Below the pieces are notes generated by a model. The model was not told the origin of the DNA and made no database searches. It saw only the letters and a program-made list of their open reading frames with translations. This document shows positions 45,101-53,540 of a stretch of 64,000 nt of DNA, one piece after another. Numbering within the stretch: the stretch's first letter is position 1; each line of letters opens with the position of its first letter. The DNA is from Planctomycetota bacterium (GTDB taxonomy: Bacteria; Planctomycetota; UBA1135; GCA-002748355): contig JACKHW010000010.1 of assembly GCA_020638795.1 (NCBI GenBank), positions 1 to 64,000 on the forward strand, given 5' to 3'. A program made the position numbers and the translations under genes.

Positions 45101-45802
45101 CCGAACCTCCGCGTGCACAGCACGGGTGGTATCGATAGCCAGCAGAACGAGATCTTCGTCGATCCGCCGAACGAGTTGACCGCCCAGGGTGGCTGGCTCA
45201 ACAACGCGATCCTCGGGCGCTTCCAAGCGCCTCCGGGGGACGACCACCTCTACTGGGGTCAGGCGGACTTCGTGCGCAAGGTCTCGGTCGTGACGGGTGG
45301 CTACTTCGACACCCTGATTCCCGGCAAGAACCAAGTCCAGGGACCGGTCGGATGGCCCGCGGATCCCAACGGCTACCCGAACCTCTCGACGCTCGGCACC
45401 AACTGGCGTCCGTCGGAGTTCGCGGTGCTCCTCAACCCGGCGCCCGAAAGCCTGCCCAAGGGCACGCAGGTCGTCGTCGAATATCGCATGTCGGAGGGCT
45501 TCAGTAAGTCCGACGCTGTCTACGCATCGGCGACCGACGAGACTGCAGCGAGCCGCAACAACCTGCTCAACCCGCACTTCGCATGCGAGCAGTATCGCTA
45601 CATGGCCTCGAGCCGCGTGCAGTCGACCGACGTGACCAACTACGTGCAGGACATCGACAGCCTCGTCAACCCCGTGACGGGCGTCGCGCGTCGCTTCATG
45701 AACTACCGCATCACGTTCGTCAACAACCCGAACGTCGAGCCGGCACGCGTGCCCTACATCGACTACTTCGCCATCGTGTGGCGCGTGAAAGAGCCGAAGT
45801 GA
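42107..45802 (+). CDS. Large predicted lipoprotein, family C copy 1
   Basis: A 1231-residue protein with lipobox GLAAC (Cys30) followed by GGGAPGNRTGESSADGARA. It is a paralogue of the gene at 46048 and a more distant relative of family A: both share GRLVD.Y near the start, a 'RDAT.RLTFD..LGL.QDYFDATPG' Ig-like strand set, VIRDFRSGNPDD, ENIDPIATVALNFSKPM, IDVERLSWAPF, YDLFDRMSITLSHSEKRPD, and a closing block ending YIDYFAIVWRVKEPK. DPNDAFAAVTGSTMIAYPAFK and other loops are specific to family C. Function unknown. ATG 42107 was chosen; a longer frame runs upstream through the hairpin. Confidence 0.77.
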   Translation: MTVNQHKNRNVGDRLLRTLALGIVSGLAACGGGAPGNRTGESSADGARASLLGIEYGRLVDIYTWKRVNADDADRLAPSNREPVLVEREALINPLVRDENPFTNGQARYRFMPYNPDVGHRELLILWDDEFEADEFASAVASAKAGIPVVSPYFAFATGLPTTPPIVPRDATLRLTFDRPLGLGQDYFDATPGLVQVLQLSANPDVVDTSVAYTPIPSRVISKENGKRLLVDVEVSGKEAINRVANPDGLPAALDRASANIRLALPVAGPAAQRFRVRVDTIPNFNSKGLNGVAAVIRDFRSGNPDDANRGALPDNEAPRLVARKEMGIRAVDITSRVLTVHKRFADVVLRPRIPFVDGPYSSIDGRPLGPNRIPQARPLISGDVIWQTVVSPATGERVTIAAQIVQNLDIPSNENDSGLGIGKAATEARLIVDTVHGYDSAGNVVTFEASTDTLGKECTAVVAYHHSITLGSGTVEVGDSARIAEFLTFVPAPPRFDSQNNPLPPNENIDPIATVALNFSKPMSIETVRPENNFVIANKLGAQPEFIANAKVGGLAVVPTEATDLFSDGTSIRLNTPLGLFHENNAEETYYVHLLDGLAGPTDRAGEPIDIWEPQAGIAGITTNFKLSKTAASNYVGSFLARMESIDENGTSEASSSADYFGQYQQRDGRIYGLLGQRFGRVVDQATMPNVRNDLSRRCHLDTAGPNDPPEALCAGVSAQLYQTPLMLFQGLGGIAEPFVSQGSRMQQTYREVDFNLGYTEPAELEIDVERLSWAPFVARSPSKLTYDLFDRMSITLSHSEKRPDLRMVITQNGPTQCCGYDQAGFLSGLVPTFEANYLDNAPRTAVVEDSSYTINPNDAFAAVTGSTMIAYPAFKESFTWRDRRIMAIDSNGNILGLGGAQAPADPQRPDRTRDVTSPHLPEAKPDLDGADARQPDDYKGDRVQDLSPFALPMLVDFFVYPDDPANGLVKADNLFQIGYIGPLYPAPGHGYYNAGWPNLRVHSTGGIDSQQNEIFVDPPNELTAQGGWLNNAILGRFQAPPGDDHLYWGQADFVRKVSVVTGGYFDTLIPGKNQVQGPVGWPADPNGYPNLSTLGTNWRPSEFAVLLNPAPESLPKGTQVVVEYRMSEGFSKSDAVYASATDETAASRNNLLNPHFACEQYRYMASSRVQSTDVTNYVQDIDSLVNPVTGVARRFMNYRITFVNNPNVEPARVPYIDYFAIVWRVKEPK

Positions 45803-45811
45803 TGCGGGTTT

Positions 45812-45830
45812 GATCGGGCGCGGCCCGATC
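45812..45830 (+). terminator. First hairpin between the family C genes
   Basis: Perfect 8-bp stem GATCGGGC / GCCCGATC with loop GCG, 9 nt after the stop codon. Confidence 0.6.
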
Positions 45831-45840
45831 GACCGATGAG

Positions 45841-45880
45841 CAGAACGCCCCCCGCGACGTGAGTCGCGGGGGGCGTTCTG
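45841..45880 (+). terminator. 18-bp perfect hairpin between the family C genes
   Basis: Left arm 45841-45858 and right arm 45863-45880 are exact reverse complements (CAGAACGCCCCCCGCGAC and partner) around a GTGA tetraloop. It is one of the strongest hairpins in the window and probably ends the upstream transcript. Confidence 0.8.
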
Positions 45881-46047
45881 CGTTTCGAGGCGCCCGAACG
45901 GTCGTTGGAGACCGACGCGTCGCGTTGCTCGAAGTCGAGGCGGGACTAACAGGCTCTGGAGGTCGCTCCCAACGATCTCCGCGACCCACGAGGCTGCGTT
46001 CACCCCCAAGGCGCGGCCGCATACCCAATCGAGTTCCGCGAACGCCC

Positions 46048-49000
46048 ATGAGTTCCGTCCGTCTTCGGCGACACGGCTGGTCTGCCGTGCTCAGTCTGTC
46101 CGTCTTCGCCGCCCTCGCGTCGTCTTGTGGCGGTGGCAAACCGGGGAACCTGACAACCGAATCCTCGGTCGATGGTGCACGGGCGGCCTTGGTGTCGGTC
46201 GAGTACGGTCGACTCGTCGACGTTTACGCCTGGCGACGGCGGTTCGAGGACGATGCCGATCGCATCGATCCTCGAAAGCGCGAACCGGTCCTCGTGCGGC
46301 GCAACGTGCTCGTCCATCCGTTCCTGCGTGACGAGAACCCGATCACCAACGGTCAGGCGCGCTTCCGCTTCTTGCCGTACACGCCGTCGGTCGGCCACCG
46401 CGAACTCCTCGTCCTGTTCGATGATCAGCTCGAGAGCGACGCGTTCGATCTGGCGATGACGCAAGCGACTTCCGGAATCCCGTTGGTCGATGCGCACTTC
46501 GCCTTCGCGAAGGGGATCCCGAAGCAGCCACCCGTCGTTCCGCGTGATGCGACGTTGAGGCTCACGTTCGATCGCAAGCTCGGACTCGACCAGGACTACT
46601 TCGATGCAACGCCCGGACTCGTGCAGGTCCTGCAGCTCGCGGGCGATCCCGACGTCCTCGGCACGAGCACGGCCTACACTCCGATCCCGTCGCACGTGAT
46701 CGTCGAGAGCGATGGGCGAGCCCTTCTCGTCGACTTCGAGGTCAGCGGGCGTGAGGCCATCGGTCGTGTCGCCAATCCGCACGGGTTGCCAGCAGCGCTC
46801 GACGTGTCTTCGGCCAACATCCGGTTGGCGCTACCGACGACCGGTCCGGCGGCGGAACGCTTCCGTGTGCGTGTCGATCAGGTCGAGCAACTCAACGGTC
46901 GCGGCATGAACGGTGCGACAGCGGTGATTCGCGACTTTCGCTCCGGTCATCCGACGGAAGCGTCTCGCGGTGCGCTGCGGTCGACCGAGGCTCCGCGCTT
47001 GACCGCGCGCAAGCTCATGGGACTCTTGGCCGTCGATGCCGAGACGCGAACGATCGTCGTCGACAAGCGCGATGCGGATGTCGTCCTGCGGCCGCGCATT
47101 CCCTTCGTCGACGGTCCGTACTCGAGGCTCGATGGGCGTCCCCTCGGCCCGGCCTATGTCCCGCAGGACCGTGCGTTGCTCTCCGGCGATGTCGTTCGGC
47201 AGGACGTCGTGTCGCCGCACACGGGTGAGGTGGTCACGGTTCACGCGCAGGTGCTCGAGAACCTCGCGATCCCTGCACGAGAAGGAGACCCCGCTCTCGG
47301 AATCGGCATCGCGAGGGACGTCGCGCGCCTCGTCGTCGACACGGTAGTCGGTTACGACAGCGCGGGGCATGCGGTGTCGTTCGAGGCCGTCGATGAGGGT
47401 TCGGGAAAGGACTGCATCGCGGTCGTGCACTACTGCGATGAGTTGCGCGTCAGCATGAACAACGTCGACGTCGGCGATCGCGGACGCTTGGCGGAGTTCC
47501 TCGAACTCGTGCCCGAGCCACCGCGTTTCGACCAGCACGGCGCACCCTTGCCCATCAACGAGAACATCGATCCGTTCGCGACCGTCACGATGCACTTCAG
47601 TCTGCCTGTCGCGCTCGACTCCGTGCGATCCGAGAACAACTTCGTGCTCGCGAACGAACTCGGCGCCGAACCGCGTTTCGTCGAGCATCCGAAGACCGGT
47701 TGTCTCGCGGTCGTGCCCACGAGCGTGACCGATCTGCACAACGACGGCACTTCGGTGCGCCTCGACACGCCACTGGGGCTGTATCACGAACAGGGCGCCG
47801 CCGAGCCGTACTACGTCCACCTGTTCGACGGTGACTTCGGCATCCGCGGCAGTTCGGGCGAACCGCTCGAACTCCAAGAAGGTCTTTCGAAGGTCGACGC
47901 GATCACGGCGAAGCTCCTTCTCTCGAAGACGGCACCGTCGAACTTCGTCGGGTCGTTCCTCGCGCGTATGGATCGTATCGACGAGAACGGGACGAGCGAT
48001 GAGTCGTCGAGTCCCGACTACTTCGGTCAGTACCAAATTCGCGATGGGAAAATGCACGGTCTTCCGGGGCAGCGCTTCAGTCGCGTCTTCGACCCGGTGC
48101 GCATGGCGACGATCCAGAACGACCACTCGCGGCGTTGTGCTCCGGGCCCGTCGTTCCTGTACACGCAACCGATCTTCGGGGCGGGAATCGTCGAACCATT
48201 CGTCTCCGAAGGGAGTCGCCTGCAACAGAGCTATCGCGAAGTCGACTTCGGACTCAGCTACCGCGATCCGGTCGAGATGGAGATCGACATCGAGCAGTTG
48301 CACTGGGCACCGTTCCTCGCGCGCACCCCGTCCAAGCTCACGTTCGACTTGTTCGATCGCGTGTCGATGACGTTGGGCCATTCGGAGAAGCGTCCGGACA
48401 ACCGGGTCCTACCGACCTGTGCCACGGAACTCGGCACGGCGCTCAACGGCCTCGAGCTCGTGTTCGAAGACAACTATCTCGACAACTCGCTACGAGCCGA
48501 GGTCGTCAAGGACGTGTCGTACACGATCGACCCGAACAATGCGTTCGCGGCTGCGACCGGAACGACGATGATCTCCTATCCGCGCTTCAAGGAGACGTTC
48601 ACCTTCCGTGATCGGCGTGTGATGTCGATCGATCGGAACGGTGCAGTGGTCGGGCTCGGTGGCTCGAAGCGCCCGAACGACGGCTCGAGCCCCGATCGCA
48701 CGAGGGACGTGACGAGTCCGCACATCCCGGAAGTCGATCCCGATGTCGATGGCGCCAACGCGCGGCAGGACGACGACTACAAGGGGGATCGCGTCCAGGA
48801 CCTCGCGCCGTTCGCGCTTCCGCTGCTCGTCGACTTCGCGGTGCATCCCGACGACGCTGCCAACGGCAAGGTCATCGCGGACAATCTCTTCCAGGTCGGC
48901 ATCCTCGGAGCAGGAACGAATGTCCGCGTGCACAGCACCGGCGGCATCGATAGCCAACTCCAGGAGATCATCGTCGATCCGACCAATGTGCCGATTGCGA

Positions 49001-49614
49001 ACGGCGGGTGGATCGGCGGCGCGGGCAACAGCGTGCTCGTTCCACCGGGTGACTCGGTCGCGTACTGGGCGCAGGCCGATTTCGTGCGCAAGGTCTCGGT
49101 CGTGACGTCGGGCTACTTCGACACATTGTTGCCCGGACGCAATGCGGTGAAAGGGCCCGACGGATGGCTCGCCAACCCTCGCGGCTACCCTGATCTCGAG
49201 AAACTCGGTCCGAACTTCGGCGCAGCGGAGTTCGCCGTGCTGCTCGACCCGCGGCCGGAAGACTTGCCGTTGGGCACGCAGGTCATCGTCGAGTATCGAG
49301 CGTCGTCTTCGTTCGCGCGATCGAGCGATCCGTACGAGTTCTCGTCCACCGAGACTGCCGCGAGCCGCAACAACTTGCTCAATCCACACTACGCGTGCGA
49401 GCAGTATCGCTACCTCGCGTCCGGACGCGTCGACGCACGGGGTGTCACCGCCTACGCCTTGGATATCGACGACTTGATCGATCCTCGCACCCAGGTCGCG
49501 CCGCGATTCCTCAACTTCCGGATCACGTTCGTCGGCGATGTCGAAGTCGTGCCGACGCGCACACCATACCTCGGTCGCCTCGCGATCGTCTGGCGAGTGA
49601 AGGAAGCGAAATGA
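46048..49614 (+). CDS. Large predicted lipoprotein, family C copy 2
   Basis: A 1188-residue paralogue of the preceding gene. Cys27 in ALASSC is the likely lipidated residue, followed by GGGKPGNLTTESSVDGARA. The shared order is YGRLVDVYAWRR, PSVGHRELLVLFDD, RDATLRLTFDRKLGLDQDY, VIRDFRSG, ENIDPFATVTMHFSLPVALD, IDIEQLHWAPF, FDLFDRVSMTLGHSEKRPD, IDSQLQEIIVDPTN and a closing LGRLAIVWRVKEAK. It is about 40 residues shorter than copy 1, through deletions in the loop after DHSRRC and before VHSTGGIDS. It lies behind the 18-bp hairpin, so a separate promoter between 45880 and 46048 is expected; none was recognised. Confidence 0.77.
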   Translation: MSSVRLRRHGWSAVLSLSVFAALASSCGGGKPGNLTTESSVDGARAALVSVEYGRLVDVYAWRRRFEDDADRIDPRKREPVLVRRNVLVHPFLRDENPITNGQARFRFLPYTPSVGHRELLVLFDDQLESDAFDLAMTQATSGIPLVDAHFAFAKGIPKQPPVVPRDATLRLTFDRKLGLDQDYFDATPGLVQVLQLAGDPDVLGTSTAYTPIPSHVIVESDGRALLVDFEVSGREAIGRVANPHGLPAALDVSSANIRLALPTTGPAAERFRVRVDQVEQLNGRGMNGATAVIRDFRSGHPTEASRGALRSTEAPRLTARKLMGLLAVDAETRTIVVDKRDADVVLRPRIPFVDGPYSRLDGRPLGPAYVPQDRALLSGDVVRQDVVSPHTGEVVTVHAQVLENLAIPAREGDPALGIGIARDVARLVVDTVVGYDSAGHAVSFEAVDEGSGKDCIAVVHYCDELRVSMNNVDVGDRGRLAEFLELVPEPPRFDQHGAPLPINENIDPFATVTMHFSLPVALDSVRSENNFVLANELGAEPRFVEHPKTGCLAVVPTSVTDLHNDGTSVRLDTPLGLYHEQGAAEPYYVHLFDGDFGIRGSSGEPLELQEGLSKVDAITAKLLLSKTAPSNFVGSFLARMDRIDENGTSDESSSPDYFGQYQIRDGKMHGLPGQRFSRVFDPVRMATIQNDHSRRCAPGPSFLYTQPIFGAGIVEPFVSEGSRLQQSYREVDFGLSYRDPVEMEIDIEQLHWAPFLARTPSKLTFDLFDRVSMTLGHSEKRPDNRVLPTCATELGTALNGLELVFEDNYLDNSLRAEVVKDVSYTIDPNNAFAAATGTTMISYPRFKETFTFRDRRVMSIDRNGAVVGLGGSKRPNDGSSPDRTRDVTSPHIPEVDPDVDGANARQDDDYKGDRVQDLAPFALPLLVDFAVHPDDAANGKVIADNLFQVGILGAGTNVRVHSTGGIDSQLQEIIVDPTNVPIANGGWIGGAGNSVLVPPGDSVAYWAQADFVRKVSVVTSGYFDTLLPGRNAVKGPDGWLANPRGYPDLEKLGPNFGAAEFAVLLDPRPEDLPLGTQVIVEYRASSSFARSSDPYEFSSTETAASRNNLLNPHYACEQYRYLASGRVDARGVTAYALDIDDLIDPRTQVAPRFLNFRITFVGDVEVVPTRTPYLGRLAIVWRVKEAK

Positions 49615-49687
49615 ACCCGCGAGTCTGACGAGAGTCGACAGGGCCGGTGCTTGCGACCCGTGCGCACGCGTAGTCTCATGAACGCAG

Positions 49688-51517
49688 ATGAGCGCACGTC
49701 CTCGGATCCTCGCACCTCGCCGGCTGTCGAGCGCGCTCGTGCCCTGTACGTTTCTTTTGGTGATGGCGCTGTGGGGGACGCTCGTCTCGTGTCTCACGGG
49801 TTGTGGGCGTGCCAAAGGCGATGTGCTTGCCATCGAGTCGATCCTGCCAGAGGACGGGAGCACGCTGCTGCTCAACCAGAGCGTCGTCATCCGATTCGAT
49901 CGTCCGCTCGATCCGTTGTGTGTGACGCAGGACAGCGTGCGTCTCGTCGACGGTCGCGGACGCAGCGTCGTACCGCTGCGCATTCGCGTGCGAGAGTCGA
50001 CGATCGAAATCGTTCCGCGTGCTCCGATCCATGCGGCGCTCGATGACGGGTCGTACGGGCCCGGTTCGAAGTTGCAACTCTTGATCGCGACGTATCCGCG
50101 CCCGGATGGGTTGCGGTCCGAGCGTGGTGCGCTTCTCGTGAAGGCACCGACGGTTCGCTACGACGTCGTGGATGCCGCTGCTCGAGCTGCCGAAGGTCGC
50201 TTGACGTTCTTGCCGAGTTCGGGGGACGGTCCGTTTCGTCTCGTCGAAGTTCCGCGTGTCGATCCGAGTGGCAAGCGCATCGAGCTTCGCTTCGATCGGC
50301 CGTTCTTCCCGCCGTCTGCAACACCCGAAGCGTTCCGTCTCATCGACGACCTCCAAGTGCTCTCGCCGATTCCGCTGACGGTCGAGGCTGGAGGGCTCGG
50401 GCAGATGCGCGGTCGCGTGCTCTATCTCGAACCCGCGCAGGCGATCCCGCCGTCGGGTGGGCTGTTGTTCTTCCGAACGGGTGTGCGGGGGTTGCTCGAC
50501 TACCGCTTGTCGCCGCTCGAAGTTCCAGCCGATCCGATGGGATACCAGTTCCCGGGGCTCGGTCGCAGCCTCGCGATCCGTCCGGCGCCGCAATCCGAGG
50601 AGCGCTCGGATGGCGTGGACGAACGGTTCGTCGAAACGCGCCCCTCCATCTCTTCGAAAGCGTCCTTCTCCGAACTCGCGCTCCCGTTCGAGTGCGAAGG
50701 GAGCCTCCGATGGGGACCCGATGGTCTCTGGCTCCCTCGCGTCGCGTGGCCAGATTTCCAGTCACTCGGTGAACTCGACCCGCCGGGTTCGACGCGCGAA
50801 CTCCGTCCGTCGGCGCGTGCCGAAGTCGCGACGGGGATCGAGCGCGTTCTGCCAGAGCACGCCTGGGATTTCGACCGGGTCCACATCGGGTCCGGCAAGC
50901 GCGTGTACGTCGTCCTTCCGGATCATGGGGCTCTTCGGATTCGCATTGCGGGACGGTGCGAGATCGACGGCGAATGGATCTTCCGCGTGCGCGCCGCGGG
51001 GGCGCGCCCGGCGCGGCAGAGGAGCACGGTCGACACGCGGCCGCTGTGGCGTGACGTCGACGGGCGCGTCGAGATCGAGGTGGCGGGGCATGCGCGGATT
51101 CGCGGCCATGTTCGTACGGAGCCCGATGTGGTGGGCCTCGCGGGCTGGCTCCAGGTTCGGGATGCCGGCCTGCTCGGCCCCTCGAACATCGATTTGCAAA
51201 TCGTCGAAGTGCCCGAACTCGCAGGGCTACGAGCCGAGAGCGCGCCGCAGCTCCCCGGGCGGTGGTGCGCCGTGAGCCCCTGGTACCCGCTGCCGCGTGC
51301 GCACCGCTTCTCGGGTGCGTTCGAGGCGACCGAAGCCGAAGCGTTGATCGACGTTTTCGTGCAGGGTCGGTCCGCGCTGCCCGGCGGAGAGGTCAGTCCA
51401 TGGATGCATATCGAAGGCCTCTCCGGACTCGGTGAACTCGAAGCGCTGCGCTTCGTCGTCGCCGCGCGCGGTATCGGCGATGGTGGCCTCGTCCTTCGAT
51501 CACTGCGGATTCGCTGA
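49688..51517 (+). CDS. Predicted lipoprotein with N-terminal SbsA-type Ig-like domain
   Basis: A 609-residue protein of unknown function. The hydrophobic N terminus carries two possible lipoboxes, LVSC (Cys35) and LTGC (Cys39). Residues 48-150 repeat the family B opening (ILPEDGSTLLLNQSVVIRFD, then IEIVPRAPIHAALDDGSYGP). A second Ig-like unit is at about 195-270. The C-terminal half (350-609) contains WYPLPRAHRFSGAFEA and ends LVLRSLRIR, like the C-terminal beta modules of its neighbours. It closes the lipoprotein run, 73 nt after the preceding gene and 115 nt before the prepilin peptidase. Confidence 0.72.
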   Translation: MSARPRILAPRRLSSALVPCTFLLVMALWGTLVSCLTGCGRAKGDVLAIESILPEDGSTLLLNQSVVIRFDRPLDPLCVTQDSVRLVDGRGRSVVPLRIRVRESTIEIVPRAPIHAALDDGSYGPGSKLQLLIATYPRPDGLRSERGALLVKAPTVRYDVVDAAARAAEGRLTFLPSSGDGPFRLVEVPRVDPSGKRIELRFDRPFFPPSATPEAFRLIDDLQVLSPIPLTVEAGGLGQMRGRVLYLEPAQAIPPSGGLLFFRTGVRGLLDYRLSPLEVPADPMGYQFPGLGRSLAIRPAPQSEERSDGVDERFVETRPSISSKASFSELALPFECEGSLRWGPDGLWLPRVAWPDFQSLGELDPPGSTRELRPSARAEVATGIERVLPEHAWDFDRVHIGSGKRVYVVLPDHGALRIRIAGRCEIDGEWIFRVRAAGARPARQRSTVDTRPLWRDVDGRVEIEVAGHARIRGHVRTEPDVVGLAGWLQVRDAGLLGPSNIDLQIVEVPELAGLRAESAPQLPGRWCAVSPWYPLPRAHRFSGAFEATEAEALIDVFVQGRSALPGGEVSPWMHIEGLSGLGELEALRFVVAARGIGDGGLVLRSLRIR

Positions 51518-51632
51518 AATCCGCCGATCCGGTCGCGACGTGGTGCACCTTGGGGGTTAGAGTGCGACCCCAGCGAGCGATGCTTCCAGGGTTGATCGGT
51601 CCTTCGCGGGCCGTGGGAGGAGATAGGGAGAC

Positions 51633-52577
51633 ATGCTCTTGGCCGTGTTCAGCTTCGTTTTCGGGCTGATCGTCGGTTCCTTCCTGAACGTCGTGATTCA
51701 CCGCGTACCGCGGCGGACCTTCTTCGGCGGGGGGCGACGGTCGCATTGCCCCGCGTGTGGCGCCGCAATCGCGTGGTACGACAACGTGCCGATCGTCGGA
51801 TGGCTGCGCCTGAAGGGGCGGGCTCGGTGTTGCGGCGCGAAGATCTCGGGGCGTTATCCGTTCATCGAAGTCCTGACCGGCGTGGCATTCGCGCTCGCCA
51901 GTCTGCTGCGCGAGCCAGCGACGCAGGCGGGACTCGATCCCGTCCAAGCGGGGCAACTCGCGGTCGACTTCTTCCTGCTCGCGATGATGATCGCCTGCTC
52001 CGCGATCGACATCGAGCATCGCATCCTGCCGGATGTCCTGAACTTCTTCGGCGTCGGGATCGGCTTCGTCGTCGCGTTCTTGCTGCCGTCGCTGCACGCG
52101 AACGGGTTCGTGGCAAAGATCGCGACGAATCTGCCGCCGGCGCCTGTCGCGATCCTCGACGCGTTCCTCGGTTGTCTGGTCGGAGCGGGGTTGCTCTACG
52201 CGATCGCCTTCGCCGGGAAGCTCGCGTACAAGACCGAGGCGATGGGGTTGGGCGACGTCAAGTTCATGGCGTTCACCGGTACGTTCATCGGACCGGACGG
52301 AGTCCTACTCGCCCTCCTGATTGCCTGTCTCCTCGGCGCGGTCGTTGGTGTCATCGCCACGATCAAGACCGGGGATCCGCTGATTCCGTTCGGCCCGTTC
52401 CTGGCGGCTGGCGTGCTCGTCGCGCACTTCGCGCGCGGACAGGCGTTCCCGTGGATCTTCGAGACCTGGCCCCGCTTCCTCAGCGAGAGTCCCTGGGGCA
52501 AGGCCGTGCTCGGCGGAATCACCGTATTGAGTCTCGTTGCACTCATCTGGTTGCGGCGGCGGAGGCGCTCCGCATGA
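51633..52577 (+). CDS. pilD: Prepilin peptidase / N-methyltransferase
   Basis: A 314-residue inner-membrane aspartyl protease that cleaves type IV prepilins after Gly and methylates the new N-terminal Phe. The N-terminal helix is FVFGLIVGSFLNVVIHRVP. The cytoplasmic zinc loop has CPAC and a modified second pair (RCCGAKI instead of CxxC). Catalytic Asp residues are in CSAIDIEHRILPD and GLGDVKFMAF. About eight membrane segments are visible. The ribosome binding site GGGAGGAG sits about 15 nt upstream. The pilin at 62281 is its obvious substrate. Confidence 0.95.
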   Translation: MLLAVFSFVFGLIVGSFLNVVIHRVPRRTFFGGGRRSHCPACGAAIAWYDNVPIVGWLRLKGRARCCGAKISGRYPFIEVLTGVAFALASLLREPATQAGLDPVQAGQLAVDFFLLAMMIACSAIDIEHRILPDVLNFFGVGIGFVVAFLLPSLHANGFVAKIATNLPPAPVAILDAFLGCLVGAGLLYAIAFAGKLAYKTEAMGLGDVKFMAFTGTFIGPDGVLLALLIACLLGAVVGVIATIKTGDPLIPFGPFLAAGVLVAHFARGQAFPWIFETWPRFLSESPWGKAVLGGITVLSLVALIWLRRRRRSA

Positions 52578-52641
52578 GTGCCTTCCGTGCTGTCACACTC
52601 TCTCACTTCATGGCCTTTCACCATTCGGAGGTAGCCCATCG

Positions 52642-53331
52642 ATGAACATCCACAGAATCCTGATCCTGGTCGCGACCTCATCGCTTCTCGGCCTCGGCTC
52701 TTGCACCGCTCGCTACCAGGACATGATCCGAGATCGCGACGAAACGATCCGTGATCTCGAAGGCCGCCTGTCCTCGACGCGCGACGAGAATCAACGGCTC
52801 AAGCGCGATCTCGAGGGTCGCGAAACGGACTTGGCGGCGGCGCGCAACCAACTCCGAGCGGCGCCGGCGTCGACGAAGCGCAACGACGACGAACTCGAGA
52901 ACGTCAAGCGCGCCCTCAAGAGCGGCGGACTCGGTGACGAAGAAGTGAGTGCCCGCATGCGACGCGGCAAACTCTCGCTCGGTATCGCCAATCAGGTCAC
53001 GTTTTCGCCGGGTAGCACCGAACTCTCGAAGTCGGGCCGTAGCGTTTTGGATCGACTGGCTGGCGTCCTCCAGTCCCGCTTCGCCGGCAAGAGCATCTGG
53101 GTCGAGGGACACACCGACACCGACCCGATTCAGAAGACGAAGGGCAAGTATCGAAGCAATCGGCACCTGTCCTCGGAACGCGCCGATGCCGTGGCGACCT
53201 ACCTCATCCAGCGTGGCATTCCGGACACGCGCGTCGTCATCGTCGGACATGGCCCCAACGATCCCGTCGACCCCTCGCGCAAGGACGTCAATCGTCGCGT
53301 CGAAATCGTCGTGACCGACGCCAACGACTGA
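52642..53331 (+). CDS. OmpA/Pal-type peptidoglycan-binding lipoprotein
   Basis: A 229-residue protein. The signal peptide ends in lipobox LGSC (Cys21). Residues 27-95 form a heptad-rich coiled coil (RDRDETIRDLEGRLSSTRDE). The C-terminal OmpA domain starts near residue 110 with NQVTFSPGSTELSKSG, followed by VEGHTDTDPI, LSSERADAVATYLIQRGI and NRRVEIVV; the Asp and Arg residues that clamp diaminopimelate are kept. It tethers the outer membrane to peptidoglycan. ATG 52642 follows CGGAGGT. Confidence 0.92.
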   Translation: MNIHRILILVATSSLLGLGSCTARYQDMIRDRDETIRDLEGRLSSTRDENQRLKRDLEGRETDLAAARNQLRAAPASTKRNDDELENVKRALKSGGLGDEEVSARMRRGKLSLGIANQVTFSPGSTELSKSGRSVLDRLAGVLQSRFAGKSIWVEGHTDTDPIQKTKGKYRSNRHLSSERADAVATYLIQRGIPDTRVVIVGHGPNDPVDPSRKDVNRRVEIVVTDAND

Positions 53332-53470
53332 CGGCTGTGGACGCTTCGGAGCGGTGCTGTCAACTCCGCTCTGAGGCCCAGATGTCCGGAACTCGAGGGT
53401 CGCGATCGATCCTCGATGGCGAATCGTCCGGTAGCTGTCTACGCTTTTCCATCTCTTCACGATTCGAAGG

Positions 53471-53490
53471 CCGCTTCACGTTCGAAGCGG
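53471..53490 (+). terminator. Small hairpin between the OmpA-type and EF-G-like genes
   Basis: Perfect 7-bp stem CCGCTTC / GAAGCGG with loop ACGTTC, about 50 nt before the EF-G-like start. It could be a terminator or a leader structure. Confidence 0.35.
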
Positions 53491-53540
53491 TTCTTCGCGT
53501 TCGAAGTCCGGCACGTACGAAGCCCAGGAGAAAGCGTCGC

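Noticed and set aside
42152..46009. A 1285-codon minus-strand frame opposite family C
   Set aside because: Shadow of the family C gene; no start context or recognisable domain, and it runs through the terminator hairpins.
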